From positions 62,001 to 126,000 of the forward strand of contig NW_020290032.1 in the NCBI RefSeq assembly GCF_003144195.1: DNA of 64,000 bases, read 5' to 3'. This DNA comes from Ceraceosorus guamensis. Its lineage: Eukaryota; Basidiomycota; Exobasidiomycetes; Ceraceosorales; Ceraceosoraceae. Made by a program: the position numbers and the translations under genes. The notes under the pieces are model-generated. The model was not told the origin of the DNA and ran no database searches. It worked only from the letters and a program-made list of their open reading frames with translations. How positions within the stretch are numbered: position 1 is the stretch's first letter; every line of letters starts with the position of its first letter. This document shows, piece by piece, positions 32,286-42,281 of this stretch.

Positions 32286-33897
32286 ATGCAGCGGGTGCGG
32301 GGCGATCTTGACTTATTCGTGTATAACAATCAAGAATTGCTTGTCTATCAGTATTCCTGCAAGCGCTTGGTCGTTCCAAATCTTACTCAAAAGCCCACTC
32401 GCTCATCTGTCATACCCAAGATTATCGCTCGCACCTTGGAGTCTCTGGTGCAACTGGCTCACCTGCATCGATTCTCAAACCAATCATGCCGCATCGCGTG
32501 CAACACGTCCAGTGAGCTGTGCAAGAGCCTCGCTGCGCTGGCCCCTTGCTTACGGTGTTTCCGCCTCCTTCTTCCCGCCAAAAGCCTGGACTCACCTCCC
32601 GAGCTCTCTGCGCTCAAGGTCGAAGCGCTTGCTGCCATCAATAGACTGAGACGTCATGTACCAGAACCGGAGCCGTGTCCCGGTGATATACCCGCTTATC
32701 GACGTGCTGCTGTGCTCCTTGGGCTGTTTGGAGGAAGACATGGGTGAGCAGAGGCTTGAGCCAAGGCTACGTCGAGGATGGGGGCATTTCCCGCGGTAGA
32801 GGAGCGAGTTCCATCGTTGTCCTATCTGCTTCCGCCGCTTCGCAGGTGCAAGTCTTGAGCTTACTCACACGTCATCCCTTCAATAGCGACCTCCACGCCG
32901 TTCTTTCACATCGCGCCGTAGCTCTGAGGTCACACGGCGGCGACACCGCCATCCCTGGCGGAAGGTTCGAGGCGAAAGACAAGGATCTGGAAGCCACTGC
33001 CGTGAGTAAGTCGAGGAGAGACGCAGATCGTTGCCATACGCATCGGCTTAGCCGAATCATTGTAACTGCATGCCGGGCACACCAAACAGCGGCGAGAAGC
33101 TTGGGAAGAGGTGAGTGGTGCAAGAAACCCCATGAGCTTGATTGGCACCTCGACACTAAGCTGCGCTGCCGATTGCGCATCACACAGACAGGACTTCCAA
33201 TCGACAGTCGGCGCGCCATTAAGCTGTGCGAGCTACGACCATTCCTGAGTGCCAACGAGCTGGTGGTCACGCCTATCGTGGTGTGGTTGATCGACCCGCT
33301 CATCCAGCCCAAGCTGAACCCATCAGAGGTACAAAGCATCTTCAGCGTGCCCCTGGAAGCCTTTCTTTATCACGTTCCGCCCACATCACTTCGATCTTCC
33401 CTCCGACTAGCGTCTACACCTCAGCCGGACCGCTATCGACCTCCCAGCGAAGTCAGCGGGCCTTCAGACTGGCACAATTGTAGGGATATCAGCTGGCTGG
33501 GATGCAGGGTCAGACGACACAACTTTTGGCACCGAAGCAATCCCATTCGAGGCTTGACCAGGTGAGCAGCCTGCTGCGAAGTTCCCCCTCATTTGGCCAA
33601 GTCATAGCTCAAAGACGCTGCACGCCGCTACACAGCGACATTCTCATTCACTGCGCAATGATGGCATACGACAAGACGCCCTCTTTCAGCATGACTGCGC
33701 CAGGTCAACCAACGAACGACGAGCTCATTCGCAAAGCTTTCAAGGGACCCTTGGCAGTCAAGAAACGACGCGTCAGACCGCGCATGAGTGGCCTAGAGCA
33801 GCCAGTAGATGACGATAACAAGGAGGGCACACATCGAAACAGTGCGGGGCCGAGGCCTCTGCCTGCTCTGGGCGCAACAAAGCATTCGAAATTGTAA
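32286..33897 (+). CDS. pcd1: Peroxisomal Nudix coenzyme A diphosphatase (Pcd1/NUDT7 type)
   Basis: Five exons (32286-32743, 32800-33001, 33090-33110, 33188-33561, 33636-33897) close in phase to 438 residues. IPAYRRAAVLLGLF starts the Nudix fold. AIPGGRFEAKDKDLEATA + RREAWEE + TGLP forms the CoA-type Nudix box across three exons. PLEAFL, DISWLGCRVRRHNFWH and SDILIHCAMMAYDKTPSF are the typical C-terminal elements. The protein ends KHSKL, a PTS1 peroxisomal signal. The family hydrolyses CoA/oxidised CoA to 4'-phosphopantetheine and 3',5'-ADP. The 21-nt third exon encodes the catalytic core alone. The start is uncertain: the first ATG of the frame gives a long poorly conserved N-terminus. Its stop is 40 bp from the convergent SDR gene. 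Confidence 0.88.
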
Positions 33898-33937
33898 GAG
33901 TCTTGTATGCGCCCTGACAGCAAAGTGCGCAGCGCGC

Positions 33938-35700
33938 CTATCGCGCAGACGTCCCGCCATCGACCATCAGGATGGATCCGGTCAGCCTGATAAGCAAAGG
34001 TCCGGCAAATCAGCATTCAGCGGTCTTGCATGTGTGCCACTCAAACTCACCAAGGTGCATCACGCGCGAGATAGCTTGACAGGCGGGAACAGAACGGATG
34101 GCGTGAGCCAGCGAGCGGAAGTTTCAGCTAGCGTGCCGCACTCACACTACCGTCTTGGCGACGTCGCGACCGGTTCCGCGATGAGGCCACGGCGTCGGAC
34201 GTTTTGCCGACAGGGCGGGAGGGACGTTGAGAGTCATCGCGGATTCCACGTAGCCTGGAGGGTATGGGAGTCAGTGAAGACGCCTGCGAGCGCTTGCCCC
34301 TACTTTATCTTCGACGCACCTGGGCAGATACACTAGCGGGAACAAACGATAGAGGGTCAGCTACTGGCACGGCATGGACATCTTGGAATAACCTCACATT
34401 GATATTGATGCGCTGCGAAGCGTAGTCCCCGGCGACCTGCACACGGGCAATGGGAGTGATTTCTAGTGAGCAGATGCGCATGTGCGCACGAGAATCCTCC
34501 TGGCATGTTCACCTGCCTGGTGAAGTTGACGACAGCTGTCGCGCGTGCGGAGAGAGGCTGTCAGCGCGATCGAAAGCTTGGAGATCGTAGCTCCACTCAC
34601 CACCTTTGGCGGCGCCGTATGCTGCTTCCCCGGGTCCGCCTGACGTCCGATGAAGGGGCGCCGTGAGCGGCTCTACTGCTTCTAGTGTGAGTAACAAATC
34701 TGACGTACCAATGATGCCCTGGCAAGCGTTTAACCGCGTCAGTCCTCGTCAGACAAACAGTCAAGCTCGTTCAAACACACTCACATGTAGACTACCGATA
34801 TTGATGATACCGCCACGACTTCCGCGACCGCCCCTGTCGCCTTCCAAGCGGCCGCTCGTTGCGGGTGTGGCATCCTGCTGATCGAATGCAGGTCGCGGAC
34901 GAGGGCCATCTCCAGTCAACTCGGCCAGGCTCACTTCATCCAGGTCCAAATCGTGGTCCGCGGGCATGATGCGAGGAGGCTGCTTGACCATCTGAGCTAG
35001 CGCTTCGCGTGTGCCGATGAAGAGTCCTCGAACGTTGACCGCGAACTGTGGAGAAGTTGGGGTGCAGTCTTCAGCCCGACGGTTTCGAGCATTAAGTTGA
35101 TGCGCTACAGCACGTACTGTGGCATCAAAGTCTTCCATCGTTTCGTTTAGCAGCCCGCCCGAGAAGCGCACAATGCCTGGTTACAGCCGGTATGAGTGTC
35201 AGCGGCATCTAAACTCCGCCCATCGACTCAGTGCTCACCAGCATTGTTTATGAGCAAATCAAGTCTGCCGTCTCCAAGCTCTGTGGCCAACTTTACAGCC
35301 TCTTTCCAATCCTCTTCCTTCGTGACATTCATCTTGAAAAATTGCGCGCGCCCACCTGCTTGGTTGATCAAAGCGTGCGTTGGAACGGTGTAGGCATCGA
35401 TCGAGCCACCTGGCTGAGCATCAGAATGTGGCTTGTCCGACGGAGCTGGAGCGACCCTCTCTTGAGCCGGCGTAGGGGTCAGATCGCAGCAGAGCACCCT
35501 AGCGCCATGTCGTGCCAGGTGCAGAGCGCACTGTCTGCCTGCAACGTCGATATAGACCCAGCTTGAGCATCGCATACATGCCTGCGGCTATGAGAAAGGC
35601 ACCTCTCACCTATACCGCTGGAGCTGCCGGTCAAGAGCACAGAGCGATCCTTCAGGCTTAGCGATGGTGGCAGCGAATCTGCAAACTTTTGAAAGGACAT
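33938..35700 (-). CDS. Short-chain dehydrogenase/reductase (SDR), 12 exons
   Basis: Exons: 35700-35610, 35538-35239, 35176-35118, 35045-34785, 34718-34709, 34639-34601, 34535-34513, 34436-34398, 34332-34320, 34254-34146, 34074-34051, 33986-33938. All phases close, giving 338 residues. Motifs in order: VLLTGSSSGIG (cofactor loop), RQCALHLARHGARVLCCDLT, LLINNAG, FAVNVRGLFIGT, INIGSLHG (catalytic Ser), AAYGAAKGAVVNFTRQVAGD (Tyr-x3-Lys), ININCICPGYVESAM, and the terminal LTGSILMVDGGTSAR. This is a classical SDR; the FabG/gluconate-dehydrogenase-like layout does not fix the substrate. A disordered insertion of ~50 residues sits just before the catalytic Ser strand. Exons of 10, 13, 23 and 24 nt make this the most fragmented gene here. 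Confidence 0.88.
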
Positions 35701-36322
35701 TGCGGTGCTCAAAGAGATTGTCGTGAGGTTCCGAAGGTTTATCCTTTCACTCCGTGTGTGGAAGAAGGGAAGAGCAACTCTACACTGCGCTGCCAACCTG
35801 ATGCTGGATGTGTCTGCTGTTGGAGGTGCAGTCTGCGGAGGGTCTTCGGAGAGATAGGTGCAGTATGCGGAGGGGTCCTCGGAGAGATTCGCCATTCGAT
35901 TCGACTTGGCGCATGAGCGCGCACCTTCTTTCTCCACATCCTCTTGCGCATGGCTCGAGCGCCGTGCACGCACGCGTGGACGTATATGCCGCGGCGGGTC
36001 GCTGCGATCTCCATGCAGTCGTTGGTCACGCGGGCCATGCGTACATGCAGGCGGCCTGGGTTGCACTTGCAGCATATACTGTACACGAATGTTGGTACAC
36101 TTCCCGCTAACGACGACACCTTGCCTGTATCAGACACGTCCACTCGCTCAATTGATCTTTTGCCATCGTCATCGCTTGCGGCAGCTCTCATCATCAGCAG
36201 GGGCTTTCAGGCTCCATGGTATTCGTTCCACCTACGCTGCTAGCTTCAAAAACCAGCAGCGTCTTCAGGAAGCGCACGGTACTCCGTCTTTGATTGCTTC
36301 TCGACGCTCGCTACACAGCGAC
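35701..36322. other. Divergent intergenic region
   Basis: About 620 bp between the SDR and Rictor start codons. The near-repeat GTGCAGT(A/C)TGCGGAGGG...TCGGAGAGAT occurs twice at ~35826-35895. No gene is supported. Confidence 0.45.
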
Positions 36323-39300
36323 ATGGCCGATCTAGTGAGTCTCGATGGTGCACCTCAGCTCAGACGACACTTGCTGACACTGCACTCTGTTCACGTACCC
36401 TTCATCAGCTTGAGGAGCTGGAAAATCGCCTCGATATTGAGCTCAAGATCAAAGATGGCGCCGAGAATCTGCTGCTCGTGTTTAGCAGCGGGAACCACGC
36501 TGGGATTCCAGGTGCACCGATTGGCCAGTCGGCCAATGCCGGTCCAGGACCCAGCTCGGCCGCCAGCATAAAAGGCAGAGAGGCGTTGCGGAAACAGGTG
36601 GAGAGGGAGCTAGAAGCTGCAGACAGAAAGATAGAAGCTCTTGGTCGCCAGATTGCAGAGTTGCGAGTTCGAGGTGAGTTGCGCTGCGAGTAGCACCGCT
36701 AGGCCTTCCCCACACTGACATCCCGCTCGCTCGCCCCGGCAGCCGTGTCACCTGCGCCGAGCACAACTCAGTCAGAAGCTTCCTACGGCTACACTCAACC
36801 TGGCAGTGCGCTGGGCTTGCAGTCCCCACGCGGCGGCACGTTGCCAATGACGCAAAACCAAGAAGCTATCAGGGCGCCTCCCCTCTTCTACAATGGTAGT
36901 CCGCGAGGCCAGTATGCCACATTTACCTCCCAGGATCGATCGATGTACAACACAGCGGGATTGGACAAGTCTCCCAATCTAGCTGGGCGAGAGTTGATTA
37001 CCGAAGCGTCAAGACGGAGCTCAGAGACGCAAAGAGGTGTCAAGCCAAGTAAGTGCGATTCGCCGTACACCTCATCGACTATACACACGCTTACTGAATC
37101 CGTACTGTCACACGCAGTCGAGGACGCCGAAGCGGCACGCAACCATGTGCAGGCATTGATGCGTAGCCTCGCTCAGCTTTCAAAGTTGGCGTCCCTGACA
37201 GATGAGTCTGGCGGCGCTGCAAAGGCGTCGAATGGCAGCGAGTCATTGTCGTCCATGGGTCCACCAACTACGCCCTCGATGACGCGAAGCGCTCAAAGAG
37301 CTAGAGCTGCCGCTATGGCCAAGAGCGAGGCTCATCAGAGAACTCCTAGCCATGCGCATGGTCTGGGAGATCTTGCACGGCGCAGGCAAAGCGTGTTGAC
37401 TCAGCTAGCAGGTCTGCTCCGCCGTAACGCCAGAGTAAGGTACGAGACGGATCCTGGTGAGCTGCTAGATTGGTGAGTGAGTTCGGCCCCTTCCGGACTG
37501 CCCTTCAAAAGCTCACCCACTCTGGCTGTTGGCGCATATAGCGTGCTGCCCTGCCTCTCGGACGGCTCTGGCAAGGAAGTGCGCGGGGCGGCCTATCGGA
37601 CTCTGCGTTGCGCTCTCATCAGACCGCCTTGGGCTCTGATCGCTCGAGCACGTTCCCGAGGTCTCGACATCTTCTTGATGCAGACTTTCATCCGCGATAA
37701 CAGATTCGAGTACGAGCGGGAACAAGCTCTAAAGCTCGTTCGCGCAATCATCGACGCGGCAGTCTTGGATGACTTGAGTCGCACCCCGGATCAAGACGAC
37801 ATTATGAGTAGTGCCGTCATCAGAGCTCTCGTAGCGGTAGCAGAGCACCACAATGACAAGCTCAGGCATCTGTGTCTCGAAACCCTGACGGAGCTTGGTG
37901 CGTCGCCCATTTCAAAGAGAGGCGCTCTCGCCATCCCTGCTTACGCATCCCCTCCTTTGCAGCGCTCCACGACTTGCCGCTGCTGATCAGAGGAGGTGGA
38001 CTGCGGTCGGTCTTGAATGGGCTCGCGAACGGGCCTCCTGAGTTAGCGCCTGCGCTTGCCCAAGCTGTCTTGCTGCTGGTCGACGTGCCTTCCACCCGCT
38101 GCCACTTTGCGCCCGGAAGCGATGTTGAGGTGAGTGCACGAGCATCAGGGCAGTGGCGCGCGAGAACCCACCGGTGACCTCTATCACTTCATAGGTGGGC
38201 TTATCAGGCTTCACAGATGCACCCGCCGTCGATGGAGTCGGTCAAAATGAGATGCTGCGCATCACCTCTCAGGTCGTACTGGTCATGCTGAGATCGTGGA
38301 CCGGTTTGCTCTACCTCTGCAACAAGAAGAGCCACGCTTTGAGGTCTCTTGTATTGGCTCTGCGAGTCAGCCGTAACAGTGTTCGCGAGGCGATATTGGA
38401 CATGCTCCAACAGGCCTTTTCGGTCGGGCTGAGCAGCAAGAGCGGGCAAAAAGAACACGAGACTAGGCGAAGCACAAGCACCGCCACCGCGCAGCGCTAT
38501 CCCTTTACCGGTGCTCAGCAGGATCTATCTGAAGAAGGACGTCGACGCCGCTTGCATTTAGTCGACCACTATCTCGCACTGCTTCTCGTCGTCATGATCG
38601 ATGCAGGTTTGCTTGACGCGGTCGTGCACGTGCTAGAGACGGCTCCGGAGCTCACGAGAAGCGCTTCGATGCTAATGGGTCAGCTTGTGCAGACCGCAGA
38701 CCGCGTACTGCCTCGCAGCTATGGCGCCGCCGTCCATGCCTTTCCTCACCTCTTCACCATGGTCTCACGCTTTGGAAGCGAGCAAGAACGGCAGCGCGCA
38801 ATTGGCGCGCTGTCTGCCATTGAGTCGCACGCCAGATCACGAGCTCGTGCGCGCAGTTCACAGGACAGCACATCTGCGCACGGGTTGCCTAGCAGCATCC
38901 GACCTCGCAACCGCGCAGATTCTGTGGAAGATGCGCGCCGAAGAGGTGGAGATAATTCAAAGCCGAGACAGATTGTCATTCTCGACGATGCCGAATTTCG
39001 AAATAGACTTGTGGATACGCAAGTGCTCAATACCCGCGATCACACACGCTGGAGCTTTGACAAGCTCATGGATCTTTTCGAGGGGCCCCTCATGAATGCT
39101 AAGAGGCTCGAAGAGGCGACAAGGAGCATGAAATTCGCTCGACGCATCATAGCCTTTTATCAGCCCTTTTCGCTTCGATTTGCGACCATCCCAAAGACGA
39201 CTGCCAATCTGCGTTGGATCAGACTGGGTTGCGCACTCTTGACGACCTTATCCTCGTGTCCTGATGGGCTCAAATTTCTGGCAGAGACACGATTCTTGCG

Positions 39301-41528
39301 AGAGATTCGAGAATGTCTAGAACAGCTGCTCCCTCTTGCACCTGCTGGCCAGGTGATCGGCGCAGGCGAGGCGATTTTCTCGCGCATCCGAATCGTCGAA
39401 ACACTCACCGGCGGCTACTTTGAGATGCTCGGCGTGCTGACAAAGACGCCTGAAGGCCTTCGCATTCTGGAACAGAATCACCTCTTTACCGCGCTCTACG
39501 CTCTCAGCGAGCTCAGAAGCCGCGACGATCTTATGCGCTTGATGTTAGAAAAATTTGACTACTCCATCGAAGGACACGCTCGGATACTGTTCTCAAAGGT
39601 CTTGACGTCGACCTACGAGCCAATGCGCCTGTTTGCCACCCATCATTTGGCCTCGCTGATCAAGAAGAGCGTTCTACCGACACATTGGGCGATACGCCTG
39701 CTCCTCACTCAACTCTACGACCCTTCTCTTGACGTGCGAGAAGAAGCTGCTCTCATTCTCAAAGACATTTGCAAGTCTACAGCGATGCTCAACATGGTCG
39801 TCTCTATGAGCCCCGTACTGGAGCACTTGGGTGACTCGAGCCACGCGTTGCTGCTAATGTTCATGTCGACTTCTGTTGGATTGCGATATCTACTGCAGGG
39901 AGGATACATCGAGAGGGAAATGGACGACTGGTTCCATCACCGCAATCAGAGATACGCCGTGCAGCTCGAAGTCTTACTCGCGCGCGCTTTCAGCATTCAC
40001 CAGGCAGACGACGATCCGAAGCTCCACGAAGAGTTTGACGGTACAGTCCCAACGCACTTCTACGGCGAGCTTGCCAAAACGCACGAGGGCTGCGAAGTTC
40101 TTTCCCGCAAGGGTCACTTTGCAGAGTTTGCGCGATTCATCCGCTTGCATGGCAGCGAATTTGAAGATCTGGAGATCATCGCCAAGCTGAAGAGCATTTT
40201 GTGGGCGGTCGTGAGTAGCGGGAGCCTCGCGACAGTGACTCAGTCTCGAATGAGCTCGTCTTCCAATCGAAGCAGGCTGACCTCGATCACGTGCTCGCTT
40301 GCGTCATGAAGGGCAACATTGGTTCTACAGCTTGCGGACTTCCCTTTTTGGAGAATGAAGACATTATCGCAGTCATCGTCGACATTGCCGAGACGTCTCT
40401 GGTGCTCTCGGTGCGTGGGTAAGTATGCGTGTCCTCGCCTGCTCCACTTGCATTCCTCTGACGTGCGTCTTTGTGACAATCAGGACCTGTTTCTTCACTC
40501 TAGGCATGATTGCTTCTACAGCTCCAGGAGCCGAGCTGTTGCAGGACTTTGGATGGGACTGTGCCTTCACCACATTTGGCACTCCCATCAGCCTTTGCGT
40601 GCCACGCAACCTTGAGGCTTTCGTCACTGTGAGAGGCGCCGAGCCGTTAGTAGCCCTCGCAGCCGATGCTGATACCATCTGCACTGCAACTCAGATCCCA
40701 CCTTGGCAAGTCAAGACGAGTGCTGATCTCAGGTATTTGGAGCTCAAGAAGCCGGACGGCGGCATTGAAGGCGCAATCATGCTCTGTATCTCAAATTTGG
40801 GTAACTCGGTCCAAGCCAACAAAGCTTCGCGCTCGCTTGCAAAGTTGAGAGCGCAGCACCGATTCATGTTCCAAGACCGATCGCTTTTCTGCCGAGCTCT
40901 GGAGTTGCTCGAGAGCCATCACTATCGCCAGCCGGTCAGAAAGTTCATCTGGGAGCTTTTCAACGTTCGCCTTGACGAGCATCTTGCACTTGACCTGCGC
41001 GACATCCGCAAGCGGCTCGCGGATCGTAGCCGCACTGCTAGCTCGCATCCGCGCTCGACGTCCACACTTCGGCATTTGCGGTCCAGCAGCGATGGAGCTG
41101 GAACGAGGCCTGGCGTATCGCTTCACGTAAACGGCGCTGCGCGGACTGCATCTAGACAAGACGTGCTAGAATCGGAAGAAGAGGAGGTCGAGCTGCTCTC
41201 CGAGGCCCAAGGCGATCGCCGTGCTTCGATCCTGGACGACGAGGGAGACATGACAGCAGATGAAGACGAATTGAACAGTCAAGCCTCCATCAGCGTCATG
41301 GCAGAGGGAGAAGACGTTGGCGACGACGCTCTGCTCGATGAGGGCATACTCCGGGATCTGGATTTAGGTCCACAGGCAAAGTCACGCGCCAAGTTGTACG
41401 AACCTCCAACGCAAAGACTGCTGCCGCATCATCGCCTTGTGGGCGGCTTCGACACCGCAGACGAGGTGGCCGACAGTTTCCAGCCCTCCGGCCTGCTCGG
41501 GCCCAGAACCTCGGCGTCGCGGACATGA
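36323..41528 (+). CDS. ste16: Rictor/Avo3/Ste16 subunit of TOR complex 2
   Basis: Exons 36323-36334, 36409-36673, 36743-37048, 37118-37472, 37542-37897, 37963-38129, 38195-40210, 40312-40418 and 40484-41528 close to 1542 residues. The first exon encodes only MADL. Residues ~5-90 form an HR1-like coiled coil (LEELENRLDIELKIKDGAEN), as in fungal Ste16. Conserved Rictor blocks follow: LPLLIRGGGLRSVLNGL; TSTYEPMRLFATHHLASLI; LRYLLQGGYIEREMDDWFHH; FYGELAKTHEGCEVL; SILWAV+GNIGSTACGLPFLE; and FFTLGMIASTAPGAELL. The last ~250 residues are acidic and disordered. Rictor is the defining TORC2 scaffold, acting at the plasma membrane on AGC kinases and actin polarity. Length is normal for fungal orthologues. 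The stop is 162 bp from the convergent GatC gene. Confidence 0.92.
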
Positions 41529-41690
41529 GGCGTGATACTGCGCTCACATCCAATGCCGACGCGTCCACGTCGTGGTCAAGGTTCGAGGGGTGAATTGCAT
41601 TGGAGCATTTTCGGCGTGTGGGAGTGCGAAACGTCTATGTCGGGTCAAAGTGGTGATGTAGGGAGGGAAGTGTGGGTCTCTGCGTCACTG

Positions 41691-42218
41691 CTAGATTCGC
41701 CTGGCAGCAGTGTCGACGACAAATAAACCTCCATGTGTCTTCTTCGCACCGGCAAGTAATGCCTGCCTATCCAAAAGGTCTACTTTCTGCTCTTCCTCAG
41801 CGGTCGGCGCGCTCATGTCTACCGCCGAGCGATGCTTGGGGCCCACTTTGCCATCAGGCAACTCCAGACTTGCAATGTCCTCTGGCAGTTCGACATGCCT
41901 CACAGAAGAGACGAGGTCCACGAGCGTCTGCAATTCTTCCTTTAGTCGTTGCTGCACCTCAGGAGAAGAGGGGTATCTCAAAGCCGCCAGCTCGTGCAGC
42001 TTTTCCAGGTGTGCCGATGTGAGGGACGTGCCAGCCTTTTGTGCTTCTTCGATGAGGTCCGCAACGCGCCAGGTAGGTGCCACGGGTATGCACAAATCAT
42101 CCACCACAATCTTTTGAGAGGCTGGCCCGCCAGAAACGCGATCGCTGTTCGGGCGACGCGTCGAAGTGCTGAAGGACCGCGCTCCCATCTGCGAACCGAT
42201 CGGCTGCGGATGAAACAT
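41691..42218 (-). CDS. gatC: Mitochondrial glutamyl-tRNA(Gln) amidotransferase subunit C
   Basis: A single exon of 175 residues. The N-terminus MFHPQPIGSQMGARSFSTST looks like a mitochondrial presequence. The GatC body has LEKLHELAALRYPSSPEVQQ, LQTLVDLVSSVRHVELPEDI and a C-terminal LFVVDTA. GatC stabilises the GatA-GatB amidotransferase, which converts Glu-tRNA(Gln) to Gln-tRNA(Gln) in mitochondria. The start is the first ATG, but the frame stays open upstream to 42275. It begins only 63 bp downstream of the stop of mdl1 on the same strand, which is unusually tight for a fungus. Confidence 0.87.
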   Translation of the reverse strand: MFHPQPIGSQMGARSFSTSTRRPNSDRVSGGPASQKIVVDDLCIPVAPTWRVADLIEEAQKAGTSLTSAHLEKLHELAALRYPSSPEVQQRLKEELQTLVDLVSSVRHVELPEDIASLELPDGKVGPKHRSAVDMSAPTAEEEQKVDLLDRQALLAGAKKTHGGLFVVDTAARRI

Positions 42219-42281
42219 TGTCGACCGCGTGTAAGCTTGGACTCCACGACGGCAGCGTCTGCGCCTGAGACGCACCTCGGA

